Source: Gymnothorax reevesii
Lineage: Eukaryota; Chordata; Actinopteri; Anguilliformes; Muraenidae
Direction: 5' to 3'
Assembly: GCA_029721435.1 (NCBI GenBank)
Contig: CM056573.1
Span: forward strand, 150,185,947-150,249,946
DNA: 64,000 bases
Shown here: positions 46,747 to 59,000 of the stretch, one piece after another
How positions within the stretch are numbered: the first letter of the stretch is position 1
Layout: each line of letters starts with the position of its first letter
Made by a program: the position numbers and the translations under genes
Notes under the pieces: model-generated
The model's input: only the letters and a program-made list of their open reading frames with translations
Database searches by the model: none
What the model was told of the DNA's origin: nothing

Positions 46747-47150
46747 CTTAAAGGAGAATTCTGGTGTGAAATTTACTTGGGGTGTATTGAAACATGATAA
46801 CGAGTACTAATCTTTGTCGAATACCCCACCTCCGTACACAAGCAACATTTCGAAATAAATGGCTTTTTAGCTGAAGCTCGATTGACGAGCACGAACGAAT
46901 AGGAAGGATAGGGGAACAGATTTCAATCTATTCGTTCGTGCTCGTCAATCGACTTATTGTGGATGGAGGCGACTTGAAACTACCTCAAGGTACTGTTTGC
47001 ATAAATAGTGTTTTTTAGTAAACTACCTGTGCATTTTCGAAGTTCTCAGTGCCTCGTATAAAAAGTCAGAGGGGTTGGCATTACAGCTGTTAATTTACAT
47101 ACACACTTTTTTTAAACTGAAAATTACTGAAATAAACTACCTTACGGTAA
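46747..47150. repeat. Repeat fragment with a perfect 24-bp hairpin
   Basis: Starts TTAAAGGAGAATTCTGGTGT, which resembles a fish MITE end, directly after the Tc1 right end. Within it 46878-46901 and 46929-46952 are perfect 24-nt inverted repeats (TCGATTGACGAGCACGAACG on one arm), separated by 27 nt. The right limit of the repeat is unclear. Confidence 0.55.
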
Positions 47151-47159
47151 ATTTCTTGT

Positions 47160-48100
47160 TTTCTCACGCTATTTATTTAGGATTCATCTGGCCATGCTAA
47201 AGCTGCTACATTCAGGAGAAAACAACCAAATGATGGGCAAGGAGCTCATCGCGCCTCAATCTGTAAAATTAACCTTTTAAAGGTGCTTAGATGGCATGCT
47301 GCTCGGGGCAAGACTCTGATTTACTGGAGTCTGCAGTTTACAGATATTTATAAAAAGGTTTGTGTGTCAGATGACTGAGAACATCTGAGGGCCCATTTGT
47401 GAACTGTGCTTGGCTTAGAGGTTGTTGAGCTGGCTTTGTGTGCTGGCCTCTCTGTGGCAAGTAGTTTAAATTTAACACCAGCTATCGGAGCGGAGAAATG
47501 CTGCTGAAATAAAATGGTGTGGACTGGCTATTGTGGAACATGAAAGTGGTCCTGGTCTGGTTGCAAATGAAAATTAATAAGTCTGTTAATCCCCTGGGCT
47601 TGTTGACGCTGTTTTGAGGGTGAGGTTATTTGACCACATCAGTGTTTAATTGGAAGATTTTAATAGCCAGATTTCCAAGTGTTTTTGTATTTCAGTGTGA
47701 AAGCCACGCGAAAATGTGACTTGTATGCCTCCACAGTTTCAAGACTGCCACTAACATGCCCTCCATGATTGCCATTTAGTGTAAGCTGTTTTACATAAGC
47801 TGTTTGGCCAAAGCAGTGACATCATTCCTTTATTACATCAGCAGGCATGCATTACTCTCTTGGATTGGCGCTTAATGCCAGTTGATGAATAGCTACATTT
47901 ATATTTATTGCCTTAGAGGCTGTCAAAATGATTATACCATTCTTCTTATATATTTAATCATTAGTTGAAATGTTTCTCAGGTTTTGTTTTTGCTCTTTTT
48001 GTTGAATTTTCAGTCTAAATTTATTTTGCTTCCCTTCTATATCCCTGCATCTCTCCTTATGTGTCTCACTCTCTCTCTTATTCCCTCTTCTGTTTTTCTG
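47160..48100. other. Non-repetitive intronic sequence
   Basis: No gene. The stretch 47160-47500 is repeat-free, with few low-complexity runs, and may be constrained. Nothing specific can be named. Confidence 0.4.
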
Positions 48101-48147
48101 TCACTGGAATTTTTTTATGTCTCTCTGGAGGGAGGGCAGACGTATTA

Positions 48148-48385
48148 TTTTAGGCTCGGTTCCAGTTCGCGTTCCCCTTCCCGTTCTTGTTCCCGTTCCC
48201 GTCGGCATTCCCACTTCCTTTCCGGAGTGTAACTCCAAAACCGTTTGCATGATCTTTACAAAACTTTGCACACTTACTACTCAGGTCCTGAAGTGGTTCC
48301 TTTTGGTATGTGCCTGTCTGTCTGTCCGTCCGTCCGTCTGTCCGGTGGGTTGGGCAGGGGTGGGGAGACGTACATTTTTATGAGT
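48148..48385 (+). repeat. GTCC-run repeat fragment, copy 2
   Basis: A (CCCGTT)n-like tract (48170-48205) leads into AACTCCAAAACCGTTTGCAT and then (GTCT)n(GTCC)n at 48313-48345. The layout resembles the repeats at 34513 and 59005, though the hairpin start is not clear here. Confidence 0.4.
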
Positions 48386-48499
48386 AAAAACACATTCTAG
48401 TTTTATTTATTTGTTTATTTATTTATTTATTTATAATAGTTTTTTCTCATGCACCCTAGGTCATTACCGACTTCTGCTTTGCCCTTCCCTTGTGGGCTT

Positions 48500-48815
48500 T
48501 AACGTTTCTGAATGTGCTTCAGTTGGTCTGAATATGATTTTGTGGGTGGAATGTGTTTCATTGTACCTGAATGTGCTTCATTTGGTATAAGAGTTCTTCA
48601 GTGTGTCTGAATGCGCTTCTGTGGGTGGAATGTGCCTCAATGTGTCTGAAATTGCTTCAGTGTATTTGAAAGTGCTTCATTTTGTTTGAATGTGCTCCAC
48701 TGTGTTTAAATGTGCTTCAGTTTGTTTGAATATGCTTCCGTGGGTGGAATGTGCTTCAGTGTGACTGAATGTGCTTCACTGTATCTGATTATGCTTCAGT
48801 GTTTTTGAAGAGGTC
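48500..48815. repeat. Minisatellite, about 20-bp unit
   Basis: About 15 degenerate units of the form TGAATGTGCTTCAGTGTGTT, with a recurring variant GTGGGTGGAATGTG at roughly 48543, 48625 and 48742. Confidence 0.8.
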
Positions 48816-50867
48816 TTTCCACAGCAGTGACATGTACATGAAGCAGTCGTCACCTGTGCCTGTTGTCCTAAACAGTAGCTACTCTTTTGTTTGCTGCTTC
48901 TAGTTTCTTTCAACATCCATTCAGCGTCCTTCCACCTCTCCCCACCCCCATCGGGTCTCTCGCAGGCTGCTTTCACAGGAAACGCTGCTGATCATTTCCT
49001 GAGGAAATTACACCCACTTCCCATTTCTTTACCGCCCTGCCTTTCTGCTCAGGCCCCTCCCGGGGCAACCCTCCTGGATCAGACAGGACCCCAGAGAGTC
49101 CTGACTCATTCGCTGTAATGATCAAAATCTGATTAAAGTAGAGGACAATCTGTAATGCAAACAAAGCACCATTAATATCTATTTTAGGGTTGTGCAATTA
49201 GAGGGCATCAGTAAACAGGACAAAGCTGCCGCGTTGTGAAACTGCATTCCGGGTTTTGTACTCTGTGGCGCTTTGTTAATAGTATTTGCAGAAAACTGCT
49301 CATTTTACAACACCAGGGTATTTATCTTGTTGCATTGACTGTGCCACATGTATTTTTAAGTCTCATTTGCATGTGTTTTTCACTGCTCTCTGTGTACGTC
49401 CGCAGTGTATTTTCAGCTTGACTGCACAAATTACTTCTGTCCAGGGAGAGCGGTATTTTTTTGGGCTATGCTGAACAATCGTCATTTTCGAGCCTGTTGA
49501 TATCAAGATCGTGTTTAATCCGTCTTTGTTTAATTCAGGTGTGAAACCTGCTCGAGATGTGCTGACCTGTGGAGAATGTGCTGGACCGTCCATATTAATG
49601 TTGCTCTCACAGTCCTTGTGATGTCATTGCAGGAGCTTGATTGACAGGTCCTGGCCTGTCACGCAGCAGAATGGACGGTGAAGAGGCCCAAGATGGGGTG
49701 AGGTCAACAGTGGCCAAGTCTCTCTCTTCTCCCCGTTCCCAAGCTAATCAGGGTGCTTTGGACTTGGCTACCAGAGTTGTTCGCATTATTAAATGGCGAT
49801 GGGTCATTTAAAAGCCTTATGGAAATATCAAATGTTTGGACTGGGAGACGAGTTGTAATTATGGGCAGTGGCTGGTGCAAGTCCATCCAGCATAGCTCCT
49901 GATCCTGGAGGAGTTAAGAGCTGCATACACAAAGCGGCACACGCCCAGTGCTGTGGTGTGGCTATAGATGCAGAAATCACCCAGCAAGAACAATGTTCCT
50001 CTTTTAACAATGCATAGTGCGGCAGACACGGCCAGCGAAGGGAGTCAGGTTTAAATGGCAGGTATTATCTCAGTTCAGTTATAGCACCCAGCGAAGTGTA
50101 GTGTGCTTTCATCTCATGTGGATCGCAGATGTGGTGTCATTCGAAATTGTTCTGTGTGATGCTAAAAACAAAAGCTTGTAATTCCTCCATGGTTCATGCG
50201 ATATGGACTTCGCCGCCTGCTGTTAAGGCTGACTTTCTACTCAAACGTAGCATCCATTGTTTTCTTATCCATTGTGCTCGAGTACTGAGACAAAAACAAA
50301 CATTTACAGACTGTGTCACTGATTCAGGAACTCTGGCTGGCACATTGTGTCCACTCCGTGCACTTAGCCTTCAGCTAAGCTAATGCAACTTGCAAGGCAC
50401 ACTAGCCAAGCCAAGTGTATGGACTCTTTGGAGAAATGGAACTGATAGGCATAGAATTCTGAAAATTTTCAGAAGGTCCTGACATTTTTGGCCAAATGGT
50501 ATATTTGTAAATCGTGTTATGAAAATGTAGATATTCTAACATTGTTTGCCATGAAAACCCAATTTGTTTTCATCTGTGAGCGTCTATGGCCTCAGGCCCC
50601 ACTCCTCTGCAGATAAGAGATATCTGATTACTTTTCTGCACAAATGAAGCTGGTGTTTCATTAGCTGGGGAATGTGCCACGGTGGTCACAGAATGCGCTT
50701 GAGGGGCCAGTGGTCCTCGTTGCGCAGGGATGTCCCACACGGGCCCCGGGCCCCTCTAGGGTCTGACCTCTCAATGACCATGGAGATTCCCAAAAGATCA
50801 CCAGAACAGGCACCGAACACTGGCCAGCAGCCTGTCTTTTTCTGTGGTGCCTTTTTGCTTACACAGG

Positions 50868-51085
50868 AAGTAGCATAGTGGTGCAGTGTGTAGCACTGCT
50901 GCTGTTCTCCCTGTGTTCACTTGGGTTTGCTCCCCGTGCTCTGGGTCCTTCACACAGCCCAGAAACATGCATTTTGGGCTAGTTGGAGACTCTAAATTGC
51001 TCATGTGTATGAGTGAATAGTGTGTGGTTCGTACCGTGCCTGGCCCACTCTGCAGTTTACCTTGGCACAATAAAGAAACATTGTT
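50868..51085 (+). mobile_element. Degenerate SINE
   Basis: GTAGCATAGTGGTGCAGTG followed by TAGCACTGCTGCTGTTCTCC, then GGGTTTGCTCCCCGTGCTCT, AGAAACATGC and GGAGACTCTAAATTG. Together these match the order of blocks in the common fish tRNA-headed SINE that begins GGTGGCGCAGTGGGTAGCAC. It ends near CAATAAAGAAA. The copy is diverged and no target duplication was found. Confidence 0.65.
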
Positions 51086-51199
51086 TGACGGGCAACACGA
51101 TATAGCCATAAAGAAATGTGCTGAAAATGTCGTTAAACAATACATCAGTCTACAGAAAAGTGTAGGGAAATAACTTGCTTTGTTTTTCTTTTTCATGTC

Positions 51200-51556
51200 C
51201 TAGTAGACTCTAAGAACTTTGTGAAAAACCAACGACATTGTGTGTCGTTCAATATAAATCTCTCGAGGTGGCACTTTTTTTGATACCTTTATAGACACGG
51301 AGGACAACGGACTAGTTTCCTCTGCTGTAACTCTCCACCCAAAGCCAAACAAGGACATGGTGTCGGGTTGATATTGACGACAATGAGCTCCCCTTTTCAA
51401 ACCCAATCAAGGTCATGATAAGTAACATACACACACAAAGTTTCATTAATTAGGTAAACTTGGAAAAAATGTATCCCTATTTATCCAGATGGATGGACAA
51501 ACGGATGAGAGTCATTGCAATATACCTCACTCCACTTCCTGGCAGGGGATAATAAT
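51200..51556 (-). repeat. GTCC-run repeat, copy 3, reversed and diverged
   Basis: Reads ...AAAGTTTCATTAATTAGGTA... ATGGATGGACAAACGGATGA, GCAATATACCTC and CTGGCAGGGGATAATAA. This is the other orientation of the pattern hairpin-ATTGTCATC-(GTCC)n seen at 59005. The end palindrome (CCTCACTCCACTTCCTGGCAGGGG) is imperfect. Confidence 0.4.
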
Positions 51557-52367
51557 ATGATAGTTAGTGACAATCCAGCAGGATGTGCCATACATTTGTT
51601 TTTTTGTTTTTTTTTGCATATAACTGTTATTTATTTGATTATATTTTGTGTATACTTATGACCCACTGCAAATCTGTTTTGGCACATTTGGTCAATACAT
51701 TTTTGTGTGCTTCCTTGGACTCAGGCTGCTGTTCAAGTGACATAATTGCTGAGGGAGAGGCTCAATGCCAGACCATTTGATATTTCCAGCAAGGCTGTTG
51801 ATGGCCACGGCTGAAGGGCCAGGGGTTTATTTTTGGCCGTTCTGAAGTGTGTAGATAGTGGGGCCTAAGTGGGGACTGATGATGTGTAATGACCCTTCTC
51901 TGCCTGTGGGGGTGCTGGAGAGTTGGCCTGTGAGTGCAGTGAGATCCGGCCTCTTGTATTATTGGTCTGTTATGGAGGCGGCCAAGCTTCAAAGCACGGA
52001 CTGGCGCGGACAATCTCATTGAGGGTGGGTGGGACTGACTCTGAGCCGCTTCTGAGGGGGACGCCAAAGTGTTGTTCCGTAGAGGCAATGTTGCATTTCC
52101 TGCCTCTGCTCGCTCCTGCTCCTTTTACTTCCTGTTAGCAGGGTCCAGCTGGGCCCTGTAACTTCTCCAGTGGAGTCTCCCTCTACTTACAGCTGCTCTG
52201 CCGTGCCCAGGCCACGCATGTGCTAATAAAGCGCTAACACCGTTAGCCTCTAGCCCTGTCTCACGCAGTGCTAACCTTTTCCTTTCCAGTCTCTGCTCAC
52301 ACAGCCAGCACACGGTGCCTTAACCCTCCTCTCTTGCGACCAGCCGTGTGGCTCTTTGTGTCCCCCT

Positions 52368-52380
52368 AACCCTAACCCCA
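52368..52380. repeat. Short telomere-like CCCTAA run
   Basis: CCCTAACCCTAACCCC beside the acceptor of the first arhgef1 coding exon. Only two units, so it is probably chance and not a telomeric insertion. Confidence 0.5.
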
Positions 52381-52402
52381 CACTCCTCTCTCCCTCCGTC
52401 AG

Positions 52403-52486
52403 CTATTGGTTGGGGCTCAGAGCTCATACCCAGCAATGAGCATCATTGGCGCAGAGGACGAGGACTTCGAGAACGACCTGGACCCC
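52403..52486 (+). CDS. arhgef1: arhgef1 exon, acidic GAP motif
   Basis: Acceptor CTCCGTCAG ends at 52402 and donor GTGAGT starts at 52487. It encodes [16 protein letters not shown]. The first ATG in frame is at 52436, and the codons before it are open ([11 protein letters not shown]), so they are either translated from an upstream exon or 5' UTR. Confidence 0.9.
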
Positions 52487-53047
52487 GTGAGTGATTGTCT
52501 ACTCCGCGGTTCATTCAGATTTTCTTATTATATTTGTTACTTGCAGTCATTCACTCAGGTCGCATTGCTAGCTATGTACTTTGATGATGGCAGTTTCTCT
52601 ATTTGAACTGCCCTGGTGCTGTGGTCTGGAAAACAGAATCCCAGGGAAAGAATTCTGTTGCACGAAGTGCACAGGGACCCCTTGCTGTGATTTTAGATGG
52701 TTGTTGCATCCAAATTGGTGTGAGTTTCAGTGTCAGGTTTTTATAACTTCAGGCTACTTGTTCTAAGTAACTTTAGATGAGGGTCTCTCTCTGTGCTGAG
52801 CTGTGATTGGTGTTTTCTCTGCTTCTTCAGGCGGTGGATGACCAGTGCAGTCACTTCAACAGCATCGAGCTGCTCAAGGCCCGGCCTGCTCACCTGCTGG
52901 TGTTCCTACAGCATGTCATGCTGCAGTTTGACTCTGCCCGCGTGGTGAGCGTGTGTGGTGTATTTGTGTTTGTGTTTGTGAGAGCGTGTTTTTGTATGAG
53001 AGTGTGTGTGAGAGCGTTGTGCTTGTATGAGAGCAGGGGTAAGCGCG

Positions 53048-53094
<47 letters not shown>

Positions 53095-55954
53095 GTGTGT
53101 GCGTGCATGCGTGTGTGTGCGTGTGGGTTCGTGTATGGGAGAGAATGTGTGAGCATGCATGTGTATTCGTGTGTGTGTGTTTGTGTGCGCATGTGTGGAT
53201 GTGGAAGCAGTGAAGCACTTGTTAATGTTTTGCTGACAGAGATGCTTCACAAGAGCTGGTTGTAATTCACTGGGAAACACTGCATGCCTGTCTCTCCCTG
53301 AGAGCGGCGCACACACCATGTGACTCCCCCAGGTACTGTTACACAGCCAGCCTCTCCTGAGCTCCGTGTCTGGAAACATTGCTGAGCCTGGCGCCTGTAG
53401 CTCTGTCACTGTTCGTGCTCCACACAGGACCTCTTCACTGAGTTCTCCCCTCCCTGACTGTGTGCCCGTGTGAGGGACGAGGTCGCTGTAACGTGCCTTT
53501 ATCTGGGTGGAGCACCCTGGGGGTTTGGCAGTGGGTAATGAGTAATGGAATATTGAACAGATGGAGATGTTCACCTCACCTCAACTTACCATCCGCCTCT
53601 TCTTTTTCTCTCTTTCTCTCTATGCACTCGTTCTCTCTCCCTCTCTTTGTCTCTCTCTCTTTCTCTCTCCCACTCTTTCCCTCTCTTTTGCTCTCTCTCT
53701 CCCTCCCTCTCTCTCTGTGCTTTACCCAGTTGTGTTATCTTCATGCTGACCTCTTCAGGCAGTTTGGTGCCAAGGAGACTAAGAAGCAGTTTGTGGATTT
53801 CTACAATACTTTCCTGGACACTGGAGCAGTAAGTAGTGCATAGAGTCAGTATGGGCTTAATCTCGCGCAGGGAGACCGTCCCTTAGCTTTATCTGGCTAT
53901 CTCACTTCTGTTTTTGTGGCTGTACTGTGCTGTAAGAGCCAGACCAAAGCAATGACATTAGCATGCTTATCTCACTCCCCCCTTATCTGGAACTCCCCAC
54001 TCATATCTATCAGCTTCTGTTTTCTAACTCCCCCTCAGCGCACTGATCCAGCCCGGCTCTGCCTGTGCTTTAACCCTGACTCACTCACTCGCCCTTTTTC
54101 TCATTCACTGGCTCACTCATTTACTCACTGATGTTCCCGCTCTCGTATTTACTCCCTCTGTTTGGCGCTCACTCATTCACTCACTCATACTCCTCACTCT
54201 GTCACTCCCACAGACTCCCTCGCTCATACTTTTCACTCTGTTACTCCCACAGACTCCCTCGCTCATACTTTTCACTCTGTTACTCCCACAGCCATCTCAC
54301 TCAGACTCATTCAGTCTCACTCACTCGCGCACTCACTCATTCTCACTCAGACATACAAACTCACTTCTCAGACTCCGTCAAGTCTCACTCACTCAGACTT
54401 AATGGGTCTCACTCCCACTCACTCACTCAAACGCAATCGGTCACACTCACACACAGTCACTCATTCACTCAGAAAGTCTTACTCACTCAGACTCAATCAA
54501 TCTCACTCACACTCACTCACTCAGACTCAATCGGTTGCACTCGCTCACTCACTCACTCAGACTCAATCGGTTGCACTCGCTCACTCCCTCACTCACTCAG
54601 ACTCTATCGGTCGCACTCGCTCACTCACTCACTCAGACTCAATCGGTCTCACTCGCACTCTCTCACTCAGACTCAATAGGAGCGATCTGATATAGCACAA
54701 AACTGTCGTAATTCGGGAGATGAGATGAAGGAAGGGGATTTTTTGTCGATATCGGCACTACCGGTAATAAGACCAGCTTCGGCAAGCCAATGCATACATG
54801 ACGAAATGTGATGAGCATTGCGCAGCTTCGTAGTCGAATACCATCGTGGATACACAGATATGAACATGAAAATTCCACAAAATTCAAATAAACGCTACAA
54901 AGGAGTCAAAGCCAGAGGTCATGTTTTGGAACAAAAGGCTATAAATCGCCATTATATTAGCTAGCGTTCGACCTTGCGCGGATATGAGCGGAAGTTCACT
55001 CGTCGACATTTTTACATTTGAACCGTGATTTTCTGCCGTCATATCCGCCTGGCGATATGCCGCATTGTATATCAGATTGCACCCATTGGTCTCACTAGCA
55101 CTCACTCCAACTCAGTCGGTCTCACTTGCACTCACTCACTGACTCACTCAATCTGACTTGCTCAGACTCACTCACCCCCGGACTCTGTCAGGTCTCTCTT
55201 AATCAGACTCTATCAGTCTCACTTGGATTCATTCACTCAGACTCTCTCATGCAGCCCAGCTCACTCAGACTCACTCACTTAGACTCGCTTTGACTCACTC
55301 ACTCAGATGCACTTTCTCGTTCAGACTCACTTGCTCCCTCAGGCTCTTAAATGCAGTCTCACTCTCTCAATCCTTTCGACACAATCAGTTTCACTCCCTT
55401 ACTTAGACTCACTCAGACTCAGTCTCACTCACCCAGTCAGACTAACTCAGTCTTGCTAACTCAGTCTGACTCATTCCATCTCACTCACTCAACCCGACCT
55501 ACTTAGTGTCATGCATTCATACTCACTGACACTGACTCACTCGGTCAGTCGAACACCGTCTCACTCAGACTAAGTTAGTCTCTCTCAGTCTGACTCACTG
55601 AGTTTCTCTCACTCAGACTCACTCAGTCAAACGCACTCAGACTCGTTCACCCCTCGCTCAAAATCACTCCATCTCCCTCAGGCTCACTCCATCTCACTTG
55701 GACTCACTTGGTCAATTCCACTCACTCAGTCTCAGGCACTCAAACTTGCACAGTCTCACTCACTTGGTCAGACTAACTTAGTCTCACTCATTCGCACTCA
55801 CTCACTCATCAGTTTAACTCAGTCTCACTAACTCAAACTCACTTATCTCACCTATTCAGACAGACTCACTAACTCAGTCAGAGTGTCTCAGTTTCCCTCA
55901 GTCTCTCGACGCACCCAGTCTCACTCACTGAGATGCCCTCAGTCACTCACGTAG

Positions 55955-56015
<61 letters not shown>

Positions 56016-59000
56016 CGCACACACCGACCCCTACTCTCAACTCTCTCATTTACTCATTCAGTCACTCATCCTTCTTTTACTTCTCTCTTTGTCTCCCTCT
56101 CTTCTCTGTGCTTGATCTGGGCAGATTGTAGTCATTGATTTCTCGCTGCTCAGTCTCCTTGTGCCTCAGTGTTTGTGGCTTTGGCTGTGTCCCTGAGTCG
56201 AATCACTCTTCTGTGTGTGTCGCTTACACTGTGTGTGACCTGCTGTTTCCTGTGCGGGCCATGGGAATGACCCTCGGGGCGGTGCTCTTACGAGGCTTGC
56301 TTTCTTTTGTAGCGCCCTCTCTATCGCGCTCTCCCCCACTCCGTCCATGATTGAGTGCATGCCTTCCCGTGTCGACTGTGGTTTCATGCATCTCCGTGTG
56401 TTTCCCCATAGGTCTCTCTCTCTCTCCCACACACCTATCCTCCCCTTTCTCATCTCTCTTCTTTCCTTATACCACTTGCACTGCTAATGTCAGGTACACT
56501 CAGTAGGATTTTTGCGTCATATCTGGTTTCCGGATTCTGTAACCACACTACTGTAAACATCCGTTGTATAATGCTGACATCTAGTGGACAAAGTGATGTC
56601 CTGCGTTTTGGCGTAGAGGGGAAAATAAACTTAAATTGAACTTAAAGTGGTTCTTCAATCCCTGTATATCGATGACCAAAGTGCAAAACCTCCGATCTGC
56701 AGAATTTAGCTGATTGGCGGATTTCACTTTGGATGATGAGAACAAGGAAGGCTGCTCATCCAAAGTGAAATCCACCAATCATAAAAATTCTGCAGATAGG
56801 AGGTTTTGTCATCGCGGGTTTTAGTTCCAAATTCCACTGCATTCACAAAACTAAACAGATTTTTTTAATCTTTATTGGATCCTATTCATTTTTTTATTTT
56901 TTTTATTTAGCCCTCTAGCCACGTTGTCTGAATAATCTGTAGCTGTATTCTGAGCAGGATAAACAGTTTGCTTTATTGTGAGAGGGGTTCTGCTTTTAAA
57001 CTGACCCAATTTAATATGATGGCCAGTCAATACAGTCATAATCATGATGCTGGACTAACCTTTTTTTAGGCTTGCTATCATTTGTCTTGTCATTTAATTA
57101 GTCATTAACTCCCTAATGGTGTTTTCCAGTGACCATGTGCCCACGGCTTTACCAGTTAGGGGGCAACTGAGTCTGTAATTGCATCAGTGACAATTTTCTA
57201 GTTTTTATATTGCAAATGTTTTTCATTAAATAAAGTGCTAATATGAACGTGGATCTCTTCAGGGAAAGCGTTCTTATCTCGGACATCGTGCGACTTCAGT
57301 GGGCAAAGAATTGTCAAGTGCAGTTATGAAAAATTAAGCCCATGTTACATTTCTGGCATTGCAGCAGCAGACAGCTACTGCTGCTTTTGATGCATTTCTA
57401 AAAAATCAGCCGAGTACAATCATGTGAATACGACATTCATTTTGCTGTTTCATTAGCTGAAAGATGTTTCGTAGGTCTCCTTGTAAAGTGTCAGCGCTGT
57501 ACAGCTGTTCTTTGATGGAGGTGATTGCAGTGTCATAGTTAAATGCTGCACTGTGCCGTAGTTTAAATGCTTCTTTTCCACCAGCCATTTTGTGGTCCAT
57601 ATTGCCCACTGGGGAGGAAGGTCTGCTGATGCCTAATGAAAATGACTCTACTCACTTAAATAAGACAATGGACACTGATGATACTCTGACTCTGCCCGTC
57701 ATTTTCCACATCATGAATTTTTAATTTGAATAATGCTTCATTTGGTCTCTTCATTGTTCATTATCAATTTTTCTGCTTGCATACAGTCTCATTTGTATAA
57801 AATGCAAATTTGTCTGCAGGCAAAAATAATGCAAATGTGTTTTGACCTTTTCTGACCAAATGTTTCTTTGTTCTTCATCTGTTTTCAAAAGTTAAGATGC
57901 TTCACCTCCTGAACGCATTGGTATTCAGTAGTAATAGTAATAACTGTAGTTTTTTTCCTTTGCTTAATTTCTGAATCAGAAGTCTTTGATGCTCTTTTGA
58001 AAATTGACCCCAAAAAGTCTACTGGTGCTGATCTTTTGGACCCCGGACTGTTGAAGTTGGCTGTTCCCATTATAGTCCTGCCTTAAATACACATTTTTAA
58101 CCTTTCCCTTAGCTTGGGCATTGTGCCAAAGATTTGGAAAACTGCACTTGTGCTTCCTTTACATAAAGGTGGTGACGCTAAAGACTTTAATAATTATCCT
58201 CCAATTTCCAAGCTACCTTGTCTGGCCAAGACTCTTTAATCCTTTGTTAATGGTCAGCTCCGTTTATTTTTAGATATAACTTGCATTTTAAGTACATTTC
58301 AGTCTGGTTTTAGAGCTGGACACAGCACTATATCTGCGGCATCTCTTGTTATAAATGATATTGTATGTGCCCTTGATAGTGGGTAACATTGTGCCGCCCT
58401 GTTTGTTGACCTATCCTAGGCCTTTGACACTGTCGATCATTCACTCTTACTTGATAGACTCATTAAGCCTAGATCAGAATGCTTGCAAATGGTTTTCAAT
58501 CTTTCATACAGAATACAATGTGTTGCAGCAGACTCTGCTCAATCAATGTTTTTGGAGGTCACTAAAGAGGTACCACAGGGCTCGATTTTAGGACCCTTAC
58601 TTTTTACTCTGTATATTAATAATATGGTCTCATTTGATAATGGCTGTAAGGTGCATTTCTATGCTGATAGTGTTTTATACTTCTGCTTCTTCATTGAATG
58701 AGGCATTATCTGCATTGCAAAGAGCCTTTCTTTCATTACAGCACTCACTTTAGAGCTCAAATTAGTTTTAAATATGGCAAAAACAAAATGTATGCATTTC
58801 TCTAGATCTCGGTCTTTGAGGGACTGTTCATTTTTAATTCGCTCCTTGGATGAAATCGATCGAGTGTCTTGTTACAAATACCTTGGAATATTTATCGTTT
58901 TTAAAAAGTACATCATGATGAACTTAAATAAAGTTGATGTGAAATTGGGCTTTTTTTTTTTACAGAAACTGCTCTTGTTTCTCTCGATGATAGGAAGCTT

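Noticed and set aside
52368..52380. Interstitial telomeric repeat
   Set aside because: Only two CCCTAA units. Too short to distinguish from chance.
52906..53574. 222-codon open frame on the minus strand
   Set aside because: It overlaps an arhgef1 exon on the other strand and is mostly HTHTHT from the TG repeat.
54131..54679. 182-codon and 177-codon Ser/His/Leu-rich open frames
   Set aside because: Both are translations of the CACTCA satellite, whose period keeps frames open. Two frames are open at once, as expected for a repeat and not for a gene.
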